Source of the DNA: Rhodoferax potami
Lineage (GTDB): Bacteria > Pseudomonadota > Gammaproteobacteria > Burkholderiales > Burkholderiaceae_C
Reading direction: 5' to 3'
Length of the DNA: 64,000 bases
Assembly: GCF_032193805.1 (NCBI RefSeq)
Contig: NZ_JAVBIK010000001.1
Span: 186,001-250,000, forward strand
Position numbers and translations under genes: made by a program. The notes under the pieces were generated by a model that was given only the letters and a program-made list of their open reading frames with translations, searched no databases and was not told where the DNA came from. How positions within the stretch are numbered: the first letter of the stretch is position 1; each line of letters starts with the position of its first letter. Positions 50,961-60,724 of this stretch are shown in pieces.

Positions 50961-51413
50961 TCAGGCTTCGATCATCAGAAGTTCACGAATATCGAGCAAT
51001 TCCTTTTTTACCTGTTGCCATTCCATGTAGACCTCGGCCACCACCGGAATGTCTTCAGCAGACTCTTCCAAGTCGTCCAACTCCATGTCGCCGAGTTCAA
51101 GAACCTCGACACCATCGAGCATGACTTCGCCGTGACGCTTTTTGTCGCGTTCGGTTTGCAGGATTTCCTGCATCTTGTTTCTCGCACCGCTGATGGTGAA
51201 ACCCTGGTCGTAGAGCAAATCGCGAATACGGCGAATCATCAAGACCTCGTGGTGCTGATAGTACCGGCGATTGCCGCGCCGCTTCATTGGGCGCAACTGC
51301 GTGAATTCCTGCTCCCAATAACGTAGCACGTGAGGTTTGACACCGCACAGGTCACCGACTTCACCGATCGTGAAATAGCGCTTTGCAGGAATGGGTGGGA
51401 GCGTTTTCTCCAT
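50961..51413 (-). CDS. MerR-family regulator downstream of ihfA
   Basis: 150 residues. The winged-helix HTH starts AKRYFTIGEVGDLCGVKPHVLRYWEQEF and continues NRRYYQHHEVLMIRRIRDLL; an acidic C-terminal helix follows. This MerR-like gene next to ihfA is a constant neighbour in betaproteobacteria, and its targets are unknown to me. I chose ATG 51413 (MEKTLPP); eight residues can be added upstream. Confidence 0.88.
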   Translation of the reverse strand: MEKTLPPIPAKRYFTIGEVGDLCGVKPHVLRYWEQEFTQLRPMKRRGNRRYYQHHEVLMIRRIRDLLYDQGFTISGARNKMQEILQTERDKKRHGEVMLDGVEVLELGDMELDDLEESAEDIPVVAEVYMEWQQVKKELLDIRELLMIEA

Positions 51414-51522
51414 TGAAATCAATGCTGTACGAGACAAAGCGTAGAGGTTACTCTAAGTTTTACCTGTCTGCAAAGTTTCGATGGAGATGTGGCGAGAAAT
51501 AAACCTGACGCCACGTCAATGC

Positions 51523-51852
51523 TCAAGAACCGGACTTGCCTTCGTCCTGAATTTGCTCTTTGAGCTTATGGCTGGCGTGAAAAGTGACCACGCGTCGAGC
51601 TTGAATTGGAATCGCCTCACCGGTCCGTGGATTGCGGCCGGGCCGTGGCGCTTTGGTACGGATCTGAAAGTTGCCAAAGCCGGAAATTTTGACGTCAGTG
51701 CCCTCGACAAGACTGCTGGCAATCAGGTCAAAGAAGGCGTCAATCATGTCTTTCGACTCACGCTTGTTCAGTCCGATCTGCTCAAAGAGCAGATCGGAAA
51801 GTTGAGCCTTGGTCAGCGCCGGGGTTTCCAGACTTTCTACAGAAAATTCCAT
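51523..51852 (-). CDS. ihfA: Integration host factor alpha subunit
   Basis: 109 residues. HU/IHF fold with FGNFQIRTKAPRPGRNPRTGEAIPI, the DNA-bending proline arm, and an N-terminal helix (LTKAQLSDLLFEQIGLNKRES). It forms a heterodimer with IHF-beta and bends DNA. It is 26 bp after pheT, the standard order. GTG one codon upstream is also possible. Confidence 0.95.
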   Translation of the reverse strand: MEFSVESLETPALTKAQLSDLLFEQIGLNKRESKDMIDAFFDLIASSLVEGTDVKISGFGNFQIRTKAPRPGRNPRTGEAIPIQARRVVTFHASHKLKEQIQDEGKSGS

Positions 51853-51878
51853 CACTGTACCGTTCTGTTTTGCAAAGT

Positions 51879-54314
51879 TCAGGCGCGCTGGCGGGCACCC
51901 ACCGAAGTGACCAATTGATCAACCACCGCTTTCATGGCGGATTCGATTTGGTCTTCGGTGAGGGTGGACTCGTCGCTGTTCAATGTCACGCGCAATGCCA
52001 AGCTGCGATCGGTGCTGCCGGCAATGACTTCGGCATCCTTGGCCAGCTTGGGGCGGTAAACGTCGAACAACTGAACATCACGCAGCAAGCCTTGAGTGGG
52101 TGCGCTTTTGACAGCGGCGATTAGGTCGGCATGGGTCACCTGATCTGCCACCACCACAGCGATATCACGCTGAACCGCTTGGAACTTGGCAACGCTTTGG
52201 AAAGCGGGCACCTGGCGCGCCAGCACCGCATCCAGCTCCAACTCGAACACCACCGGGGCTGCAGCCAACTCATACGATTGACGCCACTTGGGGTGCAACT
52301 CCCCCACAAAGCCGATCGAGCGCCCTTGGATCTTGACCTCCGCGGTACGACCGGGATGCAATGCGGGATGCGTTGCAGGCACGAACTCAGCTTTGAGTGG
52401 CGCGAGCAAGGCTTCTACATCGCCCTTCACGTCGAAGAAATCAACAGATTGCTCTTTGCGAGCCCATTGCAAGGTGTCTGCCCCACCGCTGGCCAAGCCG
52501 GAAACCCGCATGGGTTGGTCGAAGCCTTCTACCGTCGTATCCGTGCTCTTCACTGCGGCGTCGCGCAAGAATACGCGACCAATTTCAAACACTCGCACAC
52601 GCGGCGCTTTGCGGGCGAGGTTAAACCTCAGCACCTGCAACAAAGAGCCGATCAGGCTACTGCGCATCACACTCATTTGGCTGGCGATCGGGTTCAGCAA
52701 CTTGATCGGACTGGGGTTACCCGCCAGCTCGTGTTCCCAGCGCTCTTCCACGAAACTGAAGTTGATGGTTTCTTGGTAGCCCAAAGCGGCCAGCGAGCGC
52801 CGCACTGCGAACGCGCTACGCTGGGCCTCCTGTCGGATCTTGGCAGTAATGGGCGCTTGGGGTGGTGTGTGCGGCAGGTTGTTGTAACCCACCATGCGGG
52901 CGACCTCTTCAATCAGGTCTTCTTCAATTTGCAAATCGAAGCGGAAAGATGGGGGTGTCACCGTGATCAACCCGGGCTCTTCTTGCACCGGCAAACCGAG
53001 GCGGCGCAGCGCATCCGCACATTGCGCTTGGGTCAGCGGCATGCCGATCACTTTGACCGCGCGTGCAACGCGCAAGGTCACCGGAGTTGCAGCAGGCAAT
53101 GCCGCCACTACATCGTCTACCGCACCGCATTGAGTTTCTGGCGTGCCGCATATATCGATGATGAGCTGGGTGATGCGCTCAATGTGCTCCACCGTCTGCT
53201 GAGGATCTACACCGCGCTCAAACCGGTGGCCGGCATCGGTCGAAAAATTGAAACGACGTGAACGACCGGCGATGGACTTGGGCCACCAGAAAGCCGCTTC
53301 GAGGTAGATGTGACGGGTATCGTCAGACACTGCGGTAGCGTCCCCGCCCATGATGCCGGCCAGAGATTCGACTTGCTGGTCATCCGCAATGACGCCCACC
53401 TTCTCATCGAGGGCTACTGTATTGCCGTTGAGGAGTTTGAGCTGTTCGCCAGGCTTGGCCCAGCGGACGTCGAGACCGCCGTGGATTTTGTCGAGGTCAA
53501 AAATGTGGCTGGGGCGGCCGAGCTCGAACATGACGTAGTTCGAAATATCGACCAAAGGACTGACACTGCGTTGGCCACAGCGAGCCAAGCGGTCCACCAT
53601 CCATTGCGGTGTAGTGGCCTTGGTATTGACATTGCGGATGACTCGGCCGGAAAACCGCCCACACAGATCGGGTGCGCTAATCTTGACCGCCACTTTGTCC
53701 TGAATCGCAACAGGTGCTTGCGGGAACTCGGGCGCCAGCAAGGGGGCACCGGTCAATGCAGACACCTCACGCGCAACACCGTACACACTTAGACAATGCG
53801 CGAGGTTGGGCGTCAGCTTGAGGGTGAACAAGGTGTCGTCCAAGTACAGATATTCGCGGATGTTTGTGCCCAACGGTGCATCCAAAGGCAGCTCCATCAG
53901 ACCACCATGGTCTTCAGACAGCTTGAGCTCGCGTGCGGAGCACAACATTCCCTGGCTTTCCACACCGCGCAGCTTGCCGACCTTGATCAGGAAAGGCTTG
54001 CCATCTTCGCCTGGGGGCAGCTCTGCACCCACCATGGCACATGGAATACGGATACCAACGCGTGCATTGGGTGCACCACAAACAATATTCAGCAGCTCGG
54101 CCTGGCCTACATCGACCTTGCAAACGCGCAAGCGGTCGGCATTGGGGTGCTGCTCGGCTTCCTTGATCTCACCCACGACGATATGGGTAAATGGTGGTGC
54201 AACGGGCTTGAGTTCTTCGACCTCGAGCCCTGCCATAGTCAGGGTTTCGGCGAGTTGGGCGGTAGAAATGGCGGGGTTGCAGAAAGTGCGCAACCAGGAT
54301 TCTGAGAATTGCAT
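51879..54314 (-). CDS. pheT: Phenylalanyl-tRNA synthetase beta subunit
   Basis: 811 residues, normal length. It begins MQFSESWLRTFCNPAI. An EMAP/tRNA-binding-like domain spans 40-150 (VVGEIKEAEQHPNADRL), the B3/B4 editing region follows, B5 lies near 400-475, and the C-terminal ferredoxin-fold anticodon domain ends at 811. With PheS it charges tRNA-Phe. 33 bp after pheS. Confidence 0.97.
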   Translation of the reverse strand: MQFSESWLRTFCNPAISTAQLAETLTMAGLEVEELKPVAPPFTHIVVGEIKEAEQHPNADRLRVCKVDVGQAELLNIVCGAPNARVGIRIPCAMVGAELPPGEDGKPFLIKVGKLRGVESQGMLCSARELKLSEDHGGLMELPLDAPLGTNIREYLYLDDTLFTLKLTPNLAHCLSVYGVAREVSALTGAPLLAPEFPQAPVAIQDKVAVKISAPDLCGRFSGRVIRNVNTKATTPQWMVDRLARCGQRSVSPLVDISNYVMFELGRPSHIFDLDKIHGGLDVRWAKPGEQLKLLNGNTVALDEKVGVIADDQQVESLAGIMGGDATAVSDDTRHIYLEAAFWWPKSIAGRSRRFNFSTDAGHRFERGVDPQQTVEHIERITQLIIDICGTPETQCGAVDDVVAALPAATPVTLRVARAVKVIGMPLTQAQCADALRRLGLPVQEEPGLITVTPPSFRFDLQIEEDLIEEVARMVGYNNLPHTPPQAPITAKIRQEAQRSAFAVRRSLAALGYQETINFSFVEERWEHELAGNPSPIKLLNPIASQMSVMRSSLIGSLLQVLRFNLARKAPRVRVFEIGRVFLRDAAVKSTDTTVEGFDQPMRVSGLASGGADTLQWARKEQSVDFFDVKGDVEALLAPLKAEFVPATHPALHPGRTAEVKIQGRSIGFVGELHPKWRQSYELAAAPVVFELELDAVLARQVPAFQSVAKFQAVQRDIAVVVADQVTHADLIAAVKSAPTQGLLRDVQLFDVYRPKLAKDAEVIAGSTDRSLALRVTLNSDESTLTEDQIESAMKAVVDQLVTSVGARQRA

Positions 54315-54347
54315 GTTCGAGACCGGCGTGTGTGTTGTTCTTGTGGA

Positions 54348-55418
54348 TTACTGAAATTGCGACAGGAAACGGACATCACCGTCAAAGAACAGGCGCAGGT
54401 CATTCACGCCATAGCGCAACATGGTCAAGCGATCAGGCCCCATACCGAAGGCAAATCCGATGAATTTCTCAGGGTCGAGACCCATGTTACGGATCACATT
54501 GGGATGCACTTGGCCAGAGCCTGCGACTTCCAGCCAGCGACCAGCGAGCGGGCCGGTTTGGAACTGGATGTCAATTTCTGCGCTGGGCTCGGTGAACGGG
54601 AAGAAGCTGGGGCGGAATCGCAACACCAAGTCGTCCGATTCAAAGAAGGTACGGCAAAAGTCAGTAAAGACGAACTTCAAGTCTTTGAAACTCACGTTCT
54701 CGCCCACCCACAGGCCTTCGCACTGGTGGAACATGGGCGAATGGGTCGCATCGCTGTCCACACGGTAGGTGCGGCCTGGAGCGATAACACGGATTTCTGG
54801 CATATCACCGGAGTAGAGGCCTTCCGCTGAAGCGCCAGCGGCCGCGCGGTGGGCCTTGACGTGCTGAACCGCGTACCGGATTTGCATGGGGCTCGTGTGG
54901 GTACGGAGCAGGTTCGGCGCTGCCTCGGAACCACCTTCTACATAGAAGGTGTCGTGCATCGAGCGAGCAGGATGGTCTTCGGGGGTGTTGAGCGCGGTGA
55001 AGTTGAACCAGTCGGATTCAATTTCGGGGCCTTGGGCCACATCAAATCCCATCGAACCAAAGATGGCTTCAATCCGCTCTAGTGTCAGGGACACCGGGTG
55101 CAAACCGCCCTGCCCGCGCTGACGACCTGGCAACGTGACGTCCAGCGCTTCCGCTTGGAGCTGGGTCTGCAGCTCGGCGTCGGCCAGTGCTTGGCGACGC
55201 TCGGTGAGCGCGGCCTCGATGGCTTGCTTGGCCAAGTTGATAGCGGCACCGCGGGATTTCTTCTCCTCCACGCTGAGGGCGGCCATGCCCTTCATCAGCT
55301 CGGTGATCTTGCCGGATTTTCCCAAAAACAGGGCTTTGGCATTTTCCAGATCAGCCGGCGTGAGAGCTTGCAGGAATGCAGCTTTAGCGGTGTCAACGAT
55401 GTCGTTCAACTCGGTCAT
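54348..55418 (-). CDS. pheS: Phenylalanyl-tRNA synthetase alpha subunit
   Basis: 356 residues. N-terminal coiled coil (residues 1-90), then the class II catalytic core: [19 protein letters not shown], motif 2 around [10 protein letters not shown], and the C-terminal [13 protein letters not shown] motif 3. Pairs with PheT. It lies 113 bp after rplT; that gap holds two hairpins that may attenuate it. Confidence 0.97.
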   Translation of the reverse strand: MTELNDIVDTAKAAFLQALTPADLENAKALFLGKSGKITELMKGMAALSVEEKKSRGAAINLAKQAIEAALTERRQALADAELQTQLQAEALDVTLPGRQRGQGGLHPVSLTLERIEAIFGSMGFDVAQGPEIESDWFNFTALNTPEDHPARSMHDTFYVEGGSEAAPNLLRTHTSPMQIRYAVQHVKAHRAAAGASAEGLYSGDMPEIRVIAPGRTYRVDSDATHSPMFHQCEGLWVGENVSFKDLKFVFTDFCRTFFESDDLVLRFRPSFFPFTEPSAEIDIQFQTGPLAGRWLEVAGSGQVHPNVIRNMGLDPEKFIGFAFGMGPDRLTMLRYGVNDLRLFFDGDVRFLSQFQ

Positions 55419-55445
55419 AAATAGGTACTTGACGATTCAGATCAA

Positions 55446-55482
55446 TGAAAAAGGGCTAGTGCTTTTTCAAGCGCTAGCCCTT
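55446..55482 (-). terminator. Terminator/attenuator between rplT and pheS
   Basis: AAGGGCTAG...CTAGCCCTT, with inner GCTT/AAGC pairs, makes a 14-bp stem with one mismatch. Five Ts follow on the minus strand. It is 28 bp before pheS, as in the E. coli pheST attenuator. Confidence 0.75.
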
Positions 55483-55496
55483 GTTTCTGGTGCGCG

Positions 55497-55521
55497 GAGT
55501 GCTACTGAATCAATAGCACTC
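55497..55521 (-). promoter_or_regulatory. Second hairpin upstream of the pheS terminator
   Basis: Perfect 8-bp stem GAGTGCTA/TAGCACTC with a 9-nt loop, 14 nt before the terminator hairpin. No Phe-rich leader peptide is visible around it. Confidence 0.45.
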
Positions 55522-55531
55522 TGCTGCGGAC

Positions 55532-55891
55532 TCAAGCAGCCAGTTTGGCTTTCACTTGTTCCACGATGCCAGCAAAAGCAGCCATGTCATGGATTGCGAT
55601 ATCAGACAGAACCTTACGGTCGATCTCGATACTGGCTTTCTTCAGACCATTGGCAAACTGGCTGTATGTCATGCCACATTGACGGGCTGCAGCGTTGATA
55701 CGCGCAATCCACAACTGACGGAACACACGTTTCTTGGTACGGCGGTCGCGGTAGGCATATTGCCCAGCCTTCATTACCGCTTGTTTAGCGATACGGTAGA
55801 CATTACCGCGGCGACCGCGGAAACCCTTTGCAAGGGCCAGAACTTTTTTATGGCGGGCGCGAGCCGTTACACCACGTTTGACGCGAGGCAT
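55532..55891 (-). CDS. rplT: Ribosomal protein L20
   Basis: 119 residues. Starts [19 protein letters not shown]; highly basic N-terminus, then the globular RNA-binding domain ([21 protein letters not shown]). L20 is needed early in 50S assembly and in some bacteria represses this operon by binding its mRNA. Standard spacing after rpmI. Confidence 0.97.
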   Translation of the reverse strand: MPRVKRGVTARARHKKVLALAKGFRGRRGNVYRIAKQAVMKAGQYAYRDRRTKKRVFRQLWIARINAAARQCGMTYSQFANGLKKASIEIDRKVLSDIAIHDMAAFAGIVEQVKAKLAA

Positions 55892-55916
55892 GTGATTACT
55901 CCTTGTACGTCGTTAA

Positions 55917-56120
55917 TTAAATACCACGACCGGGCAACATCTGTGCCATGTGACCCATATTGGTCTCATGAACTCCAGTGGAGCCGCGCAAGTGGCGTTT
56001 ATTTTTAGTGGTCTTCTTGGTCAAGATGTGACGTTTGAAGGCTTGACCGCGTTTCACGGTACCACCTGGACGGACGCGGAAGCGTTTCTTCGCCGCGCTC
56101 TTGGTCTTCATTTTGGGCAT
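55917..56120 (-). CDS. rpmI: Ribosomal protein L35
   Basis: 67 residues, [20 protein letters not shown], basic throughout. ATG 56120 is the family start; the longer frame reaches into the infC 3' region and is rejected. 25 bp before rplT. Confidence 0.96.
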   Translation of the reverse strand: MPKMKTKSAAKKRFRVRPGGTVKRGQAFKRHILTKKTTKNKRHLRGSTGVHETNMGHMAQMLPGRGI

Positions 56121-56281
56121 ATTCATGCTCCTTTTCATTTGTGCTCGTGAGGCGTCTGAGAAACTTTCCCAGCCTTGTTGGCCCCGAGCCACTTGTGCGA
56201 GGCTATTTCAGACCTCGCTTTGCAAGGCCGCTTACGCAACCCTGCTCATCACAAACAGGTGACCGGACCTGTCTGCAAAAT

Positions 56282-56869
56282 TTAACCTGCTGCTTCTGCA
56301 GCTGGCTTTGGTGAACCACCCGGCTTTTTACGGCCTGGTGCGATCATCATGATCATCTGGCGGCCTTCGAGCTTCGGAAACTGCTCGACGAGGATGGTGT
56401 CACCCAACTCATCACGCATCCGCTGCAACATCGCCAAACCGATTTCCTGGTGGGTGATTTCACGACCGCGGAAACGCAAAGTGATCTTGCACTTATCGCC
56501 ATCCGCCAAGAAACGCCTGATGTTGCGCATCTTGATGTTGTAGTCGCCGTCATCAGTACCCGGGCGGAACTTGATTTCCTTGATCTCAATGACCGTCTGC
56601 TTGGCTTTCGCTTCCGCTGCCTTCTTTTGCTCTTGGTATTTGAACTTGCCATAGTCCATCAACCGGCACACAGGCGGGTTGGCAGTAGCGGCAATTTCAA
56701 CCAAGTCAACGTCGAGGTCGCCCGCCATGCGGAGCGCCTCCATAAGGCTGACGACACCCAGAGGCTCGTTCTCAGGCCCGGAGAGGCGAACCTCGGGGGC
56801 CATGATTTCACGGTTCAAACGGTGTTTACGTTCTTCGCGCTGGCGGCGGTCACGAAATTCAGTAGCGAT
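56282..56869 (-). CDS. infC: Translation initiation factor IF-3, apparent AUC start
   Basis: 195 residues. The family N-terminus ([16 protein letters not shown], then LNREI) is encoded upstream of the first standard codon, a TTG at 56818, which would remove 17 conserved residues. The only suitable start is ATC at 56867-56869, with AAGGA seven bases upstream. E. coli infC uses AUU, a rare codon that IF-3 discriminates against to control its own level; AUC here fits that. The two IF-3 domains and linker are complete. Gap to rpmI 161 bp, to thrS 89 bp. Confidence 0.9.
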   Translation of the reverse strand: MATEFRDRRQREERKHRLNREIMAPEVRLSGPENEPLGVVSLMEALRMAGDLDVDLVEIAATANPPVCRLMDYGKFKYQEQKKAAEAKAKQTVIEIKEIKFRPGTDDGDYNIKMRNIRRFLADGDKCKITLRFRGREITHQEIGLAMLQRMRDELGDTILVEQFPKLEGRQMIMMIAPGRKKPGGSPKPAAEAAG

Positions 56870-56958
56870 GGCTCAATCCTTCACAATATCTGCTACACAA
56901 ACTGTAGCGGTTGCCGCACAGCGCGCACCAACAAACCATTCAATCCTTGGAAATCTCT

Positions 56959-58869
56959 TCAGGAAGCTTTGTTGGCAATGTCTGAGGTGATACGTTCAAT
57001 AAACGACTCCAGAGGCATTGCACCGAGGTCTTGACCACCCCGGGCACGCACTGCGACAGCGCCTGCCGCCATCTCTTTGTCACCAATGACAATTAGGTAC
57101 GGCAGCTTCTGCATCGAATGCTCCCGTATTTTATAGGTTATTTTCTCGTTGCGCAGATCTAAATGGACCCTAAGCCCTTGATCCTGCAGCGTTTTCGCGA
57201 CGTTCCGGGCATATTCAGCCTGTGCATCCGTGATATTCAGCACGGCAATTTGCACTGGCGCTAACCAAGCAGGCAAAGCTCCCGCGCTTTCTTCGATCAA
57301 GATTCCGATGAACCGCTCTAGGCTTCCGACGATCGCGCGGTGCAGCATCACAGGGCGATGGCGGCTGCCGTCCTCCCCGACAAATTCGGCGTCCAAGCGC
57401 TCCGGGAGGTTGGGATCCACCTGGATAGTGCCGCATTGCCACGGCCGACCCAGCGCGTCTTTCAGTGTGTACTCAATTTTGGGGCCGTAAAAAGCGCCCT
57501 CACCTGGCAAATACTCAAAGTCGCATCCGGATGCGCGCAAGCCCTCTGCCAAAGCGTTTTCCGCACGATCCCAGCTCTCTTCGGTCCCGATACGCTTCTC
57601 GGGGCGAGTCGACAATTTGTAAATGATGTTGGTGAAACCGAAGTCTTTGTAGACCTTTTGCAGCAGCGTAGTGAAGGTTTTCACCTCCTCTTGGATCTGG
57701 GCTTCCGTACAAAAAATATGTCCATCGTCTTGAGTGAATGCGCGGACACGCATGATCCCGTGCAAGCCACCTGATGGCTCGTTACGGTGGCACTGGCCAA
57801 ATTCACCAAAGCGCAGTGGCAAGTCGCGGTAGCTCTTGATACCCTGCTTGTAGATCAGGATGTGGCCCGGGCAGTTCATCGGCTTCAGGGCGTAGTCGCG
57901 CTTTTCACTTTCGGTGGTGAACATGTTCTCGCGGTACTTGTCCCAATGGCCTGTTTTCTCCCACAAGCTTTTATCAATGATCTGGGGGCCCTTGACCTCT
58001 TGGTAGCCATTGTCCTGGTACACCTTGCGCATGTACTGCTCAACACCCTGCCATAGCGTCCAGCCCTTGGGATGCCAAAACACGGTGCCGGGCGAGTGCT
58101 CGTCAATATGGAACAAGTCGAGCTCGCGGCCGAGCTTGCGGTGGTCGCGCTTCTCAGCCTCTTCCAGCATGGTCAAGTACTGCTGCAACTCATCTTTGGT
58201 GGCCCACGCGGTACCGTAAATCCGCTGCAACATTTCATTTTTGTGGTCACCGCGCCAGTAGGCGCCTGCCACCTTCATCAGTTTGAAGTGCTTGAGCTTG
58301 CCGGTGCTGGGCACGTGGGGACCGCGGCACAAGTCCTCGAACTTGCCTTCGCGGTACAGCGAAACATCTTCGTTTGCCGGAATACTGGCAATGATCTCCG
58401 CTTTGTACTGCTCACCCAAGCTCTTAAAGTACTCCACCGCCTCGTCACGCGGCAATACGCGGCGAACCACCGGCTCATCTTTGCCGGCCAATTCAGTCAT
58501 CTTCTTTTCGATGGCGACCAAATCTTCGGGGGTGAAGGGGCGTTTGTACGAAAAGTCGTAAAAGAATCCGTGCTCAATCACAGGGCCGATCGTCACTTGC
58601 GCATCAGGAAACAACTCTTTGACGGCATAAGCCAACAAGTGGGCCGTGGAATGTCGAATGACTTCCAGCCCATCTGCATCTTTGGCTGTGATGATAGACA
58701 ACGCACTGTCCGCCGACATCTGAAAACTGGTGTCGACCACCTTGCCGTCCACTTTGCCCGCCAGCGCAGCCTTAGCCAATCCGGCACCAATAGAGGCCGC
58801 GACCTCAGCGACAGTTACCGGGCCGGGGAATTCACGTTTGGAGCCGTCAGGAAGTGTGATGTTGATCAT
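56959..58869 (-). CDS. thrS: Threonyl-tRNA synthetase
   Basis: 636 residues, full length. TGS domain (1-62), editing domain with the metal-type HSTAHLL motif (75-81), class II catalytic core with [11 protein letters not shown] and zinc ligands, and the anticodon domain at the C-terminus ([11 protein letters not shown]). It charges tRNA-Thr. The leader carries an attenuator with a Thr-rich peptide, so expression should rise when charged tRNA-Thr is short. It begins the thrS-infC-rpmI-rplT-pheST block. Confidence 0.97.
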   Translation of the reverse strand: MINITLPDGSKREFPGPVTVAEVAASIGAGLAKAALAGKVDGKVVDTSFQMSADSALSIITAKDADGLEVIRHSTAHLLAYAVKELFPDAQVTIGPVIEHGFFYDFSYKRPFTPEDLVAIEKKMTELAGKDEPVVRRVLPRDEAVEYFKSLGEQYKAEIIASIPANEDVSLYREGKFEDLCRGPHVPSTGKLKHFKLMKVAGAYWRGDHKNEMLQRIYGTAWATKDELQQYLTMLEEAEKRDHRKLGRELDLFHIDEHSPGTVFWHPKGWTLWQGVEQYMRKVYQDNGYQEVKGPQIIDKSLWEKTGHWDKYRENMFTTESEKRDYALKPMNCPGHILIYKQGIKSYRDLPLRFGEFGQCHRNEPSGGLHGIMRVRAFTQDDGHIFCTEAQIQEEVKTFTTLLQKVYKDFGFTNIIYKLSTRPEKRIGTEESWDRAENALAEGLRASGCDFEYLPGEGAFYGPKIEYTLKDALGRPWQCGTIQVDPNLPERLDAEFVGEDGSRHRPVMLHRAIVGSLERFIGILIEESAGALPAWLAPVQIAVLNITDAQAEYARNVAKTLQDQGLRVHLDLRNEKITYKIREHSMQKLPYLIVIGDKEMAAGAVAVRARGGQDLGAMPLESFIERITSDIANKAS

Positions 58870-58894
58870 GGTGGTGTCTAAAAAGAGGATTCAG

Positions 58895-58926
58895 AAAAAC
58901 AAAAAGCGCGGAATGGTCCGCGCTTT
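58895..58926 (-). terminator. Attenuator terminator in the thrS leader
   Basis: AAAGCGCGG and CCGCGCTTT pair over 9 bp with an ACCATT loop, followed on the minus strand by TTTTTGTTTTT, 26 bp before the thrS ATG. Its 5' arm can instead pair with GTCCGCGC at 58967-58960. Confidence 0.85.
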
Positions 58927-58980
58927 ACTATGAATTTGGTAGCTGATTGCGCACAAGGCGCGCGGACTACGGCCTTATTG
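58923..58980 (+). repeat. Dispersed repeat-like copy overlapping the thrS leader
   Basis: TTTGGTAGCTGATTGCGCAC, then GGACTACGGCCTTATT, match the family pattern. The antiterminator arm lies inside it. Confidence 0.5.
58960..58967 (-). promoter_or_regulatory. Antiterminator arm of the thrS attenuator
   Basis: GTCCGCGC, seven bases past the leader-peptide stop, is fully complementary to GCGCGGAC (58923-58916), the 5' half of the terminator. A ribosome that finishes the leader peptide would cover it; one stalled at Thr codons would leave it free. Confidence 0.75.
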
Positions 58981-59016
58981 CACAGTGAATGTTGCCGGAG
59001 TAGTTCGCGGTGTCAT
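58975..59016 (-). CDS. Threonine-rich leader peptide of thrS
   Basis: A 13-residue frame, MTPRTTPATFTVQ, with five Thr codons (ACA, ACT, ACT, ACA, ACT) and a TAA stop. AAGG lies about ten bases upstream of the ATG and a TATAAG -10-like box is at 59043-59038. Position, Thr content and the alternative hairpins downstream together fit a classical ribosome-mediated attenuator. Too short to be found by length-based gene calling. Confidence 0.8.
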   Translation of the reverse strand: MTPRTTPATFTVQ

Positions 59017-59065
59017 AACCAAACTGCCTTTCTCGCTCTTATACAAAGTTGAGCGGCTATTTTAC

Positions 59066-59104
59066 CCAATAAAAAAGGCCGGGCGCCTTGTGAGCTGCCC
59101 GGCC
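59066..59104 (-). terminator. Terminator of aceA
   Basis: GGGCCGGGC and GCCCGGCC pair across a 13-nt loop and are followed by a T6 run on the minus strand, about 20 bp after the aceA stop. Confidence 0.88.
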
Positions 59105-59124
59105 CTCGCTCCACAGCGGGTTGC

Positions 59125-60456
59125 TTAGTGGAACTGCTCTTCTTCAGTGGAACCAGTCAGCGCCTTCACGGAGGAGGAACCGCCCTGGATCACGGTGGTG
59201 ACGTCGTCAAAGTAGCCAACACCCACTTCTTGCTGGTGGGACACGAAGGTGTAACCCTTTTCACGTGCGGCGAATTCAGGCTCTTGCACCATTTCGGTGT
59301 AGTGCTTCATGCCTTCGCCCTGGGCGTAAGCGTGGGCGAACTGGAAGGTGTTGAACCAGTTGATGTGAATGCCGGCCAAGGTGATGAACTGGTACTTGTA
59401 ACCCAGTGCAGACAGGTCTTCCTGGAAGGACGCGATCTGGCTGTCGCTGAGGTTCTTCTTCCAGTTGAAAGAAGGCGAGCAGTTGTAAGACAGCAACTTA
59501 CCAGGGCATGCCGCGTGAACCGCTTGGGCAAATTCACGTGCAAAGCCGATGTCTGGCACGCCGGTTTCGCACCACACGAGATCAGCATACGGTGCGTATG
59601 CAACGCCACGGCTGATGGACTGTTCCAAGCCGTTTTTGACACGGTAGAAGCCTTCTTGCGTGCGCTCACCGGTAATGAACGGCTTGTCGTTTTCATCATA
59701 GTCGCTGGTGATCAGGTTGGCTGCTTCAGCGTCCGTACGAGCGAGAATGATGGTAGGCACGCCCATGGTGTCTGCTGCAAAACGCGCTGCGATCAGCTTC
59801 TCGATCGCTTCGCGGGTAGGCACCAGAACCTTGCCACCCATGTGACCGCACTTCTTCACAGCTGCCAATTGATCTTCGAAGTGCACACCGGCAGCACCCG
59901 ATGCAATCATGTTCTTCATCAGCTCAAAAGCGTTCAACACGCCGCCGAAGCCTGCTTCAGCATCCGCCACGATTGGCAAGAAGAAATCGATGAACTCTTT
60001 GTCGCCGGGGTTGATACCGCGACCCCATTGGATTTCGTCAGCGCGCTTGAAAGTGTTGTTGATGCGACGCACCATGGTCGGCACCGAATCGTAGGCGTAC
60101 AAGGACTGGTCGGGGTACATCGTCTCGGATGTGTTGCCGTCAGCAGCCACTTGCCAACCAGACAGGTACACGGCTTCCAAGCCAGCCTTGGCTTGCTGCA
60201 TGGCCTGGCCTGCAGAGATGGCGCCAAAAGCATTCACGTAGCCCTTCTTGGCGCCACCGTTGACTTTTTCCCACAATTTTTCGGCACCACGCTGAGCCAA
60301 GGTGTATTCAGGCTGCACGCTGCCACGCAAGCGAACCACGTCTGCAGCGGAGTAACCGCGCTTGACGCCCTTCCAGCGGGGATTGGTCGCCCAGTCTTTT
60401 TCCAGGGCTGCGATTTGCTGTTCGCGGCTCAATTGTTCTTTGATGGATTGCGGCAT
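59125..60456 (-). CDS. aceA: Isocitrate lyase
   Basis: 443 residues, normal bacterial length. Catalytic Cys203 is in [25 protein letters not shown] and SPSFNWKK are conserved. It splits isocitrate to succinate and glyoxylate in the glyoxylate shunt. AGGAG precedes the ATG. Monocistronic with its own terminator. The upstream region holds two copies of a palindromic operator-like motif. Confidence 0.96.
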   Translation of the reverse strand: MPQSIKEQLSREQQIAALEKDWATNPRWKGVKRGYSAADVVRLRGSVQPEYTLAQRGAEKLWEKVNGGAKKGYVNAFGAISAGQAMQQAKAGLEAVYLSGWQVAADGNTSETMYPDQSLYAYDSVPTMVRRINNTFKRADEIQWGRGINPGDKEFIDFFLPIVADAEAGFGGVLNAFELMKNMIASGAAGVHFEDQLAAVKKCGHMGGKVLVPTREAIEKLIAARFAADTMGVPTIILARTDAEAANLITSDYDENDKPFITGERTQEGFYRVKNGLEQSISRGVAYAPYADLVWCETGVPDIGFAREFAQAVHAACPGKLLSYNCSPSFNWKKNLSDSQIASFQEDLSALGYKYQFITLAGIHINWFNTFQFAHAYAQGEGMKHYTEMVQEPEFAAREKGYTFVSHQQEVGVGYFDDVTTVIQGGSSSVKALTGSTEEEQFH

Positions 60457-60724
60457 GTGAACACTCCTAGGTTGATTGAATGGTTCGGCAGCCTTGACGC
60501 TGTCGATGAGTGAATTCTAAGTCTTATATAAGACAGAAGTCCAATCTTATGTCTTATATAAGACATAAATTTTCTCATTAAAAATCAATGACTTAACTGA
60601 GATGTACTGCAATATGAAATGACTTCATACGATCCGAAAATCGAACACGTCGAATCAACCAAGGAATTTCCACATTGCGATATTGAAATGTAAGTCGCAA
60701 AAAATCGAAGAACACTACACGCCG
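60457..60724. other. Regulatory region between aceA and the glutamine-synthetase-like gene
   Basis: 268 bp, AT-rich around 60520-60600. It holds the aceA operators (listed) and the end of the next gene unit. No RNA or further repeat is seen. Confidence 0.5.
60520..60566. promoter_or_regulatory. Double palindromic operator upstream of aceA
   Basis: GTCTTATATAAGAC occurs at 60521-60534 and again at 60551-60564, the second extended to ATGTCTTATATAAGACAT (60549-60566). Centres are 30 bp apart, about three helical turns, which fits cooperative binding of a dimeric repressor or activator on one face. The aceA ATG is about 65 bp downstream. The regulator is unknown to me. Confidence 0.7.
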
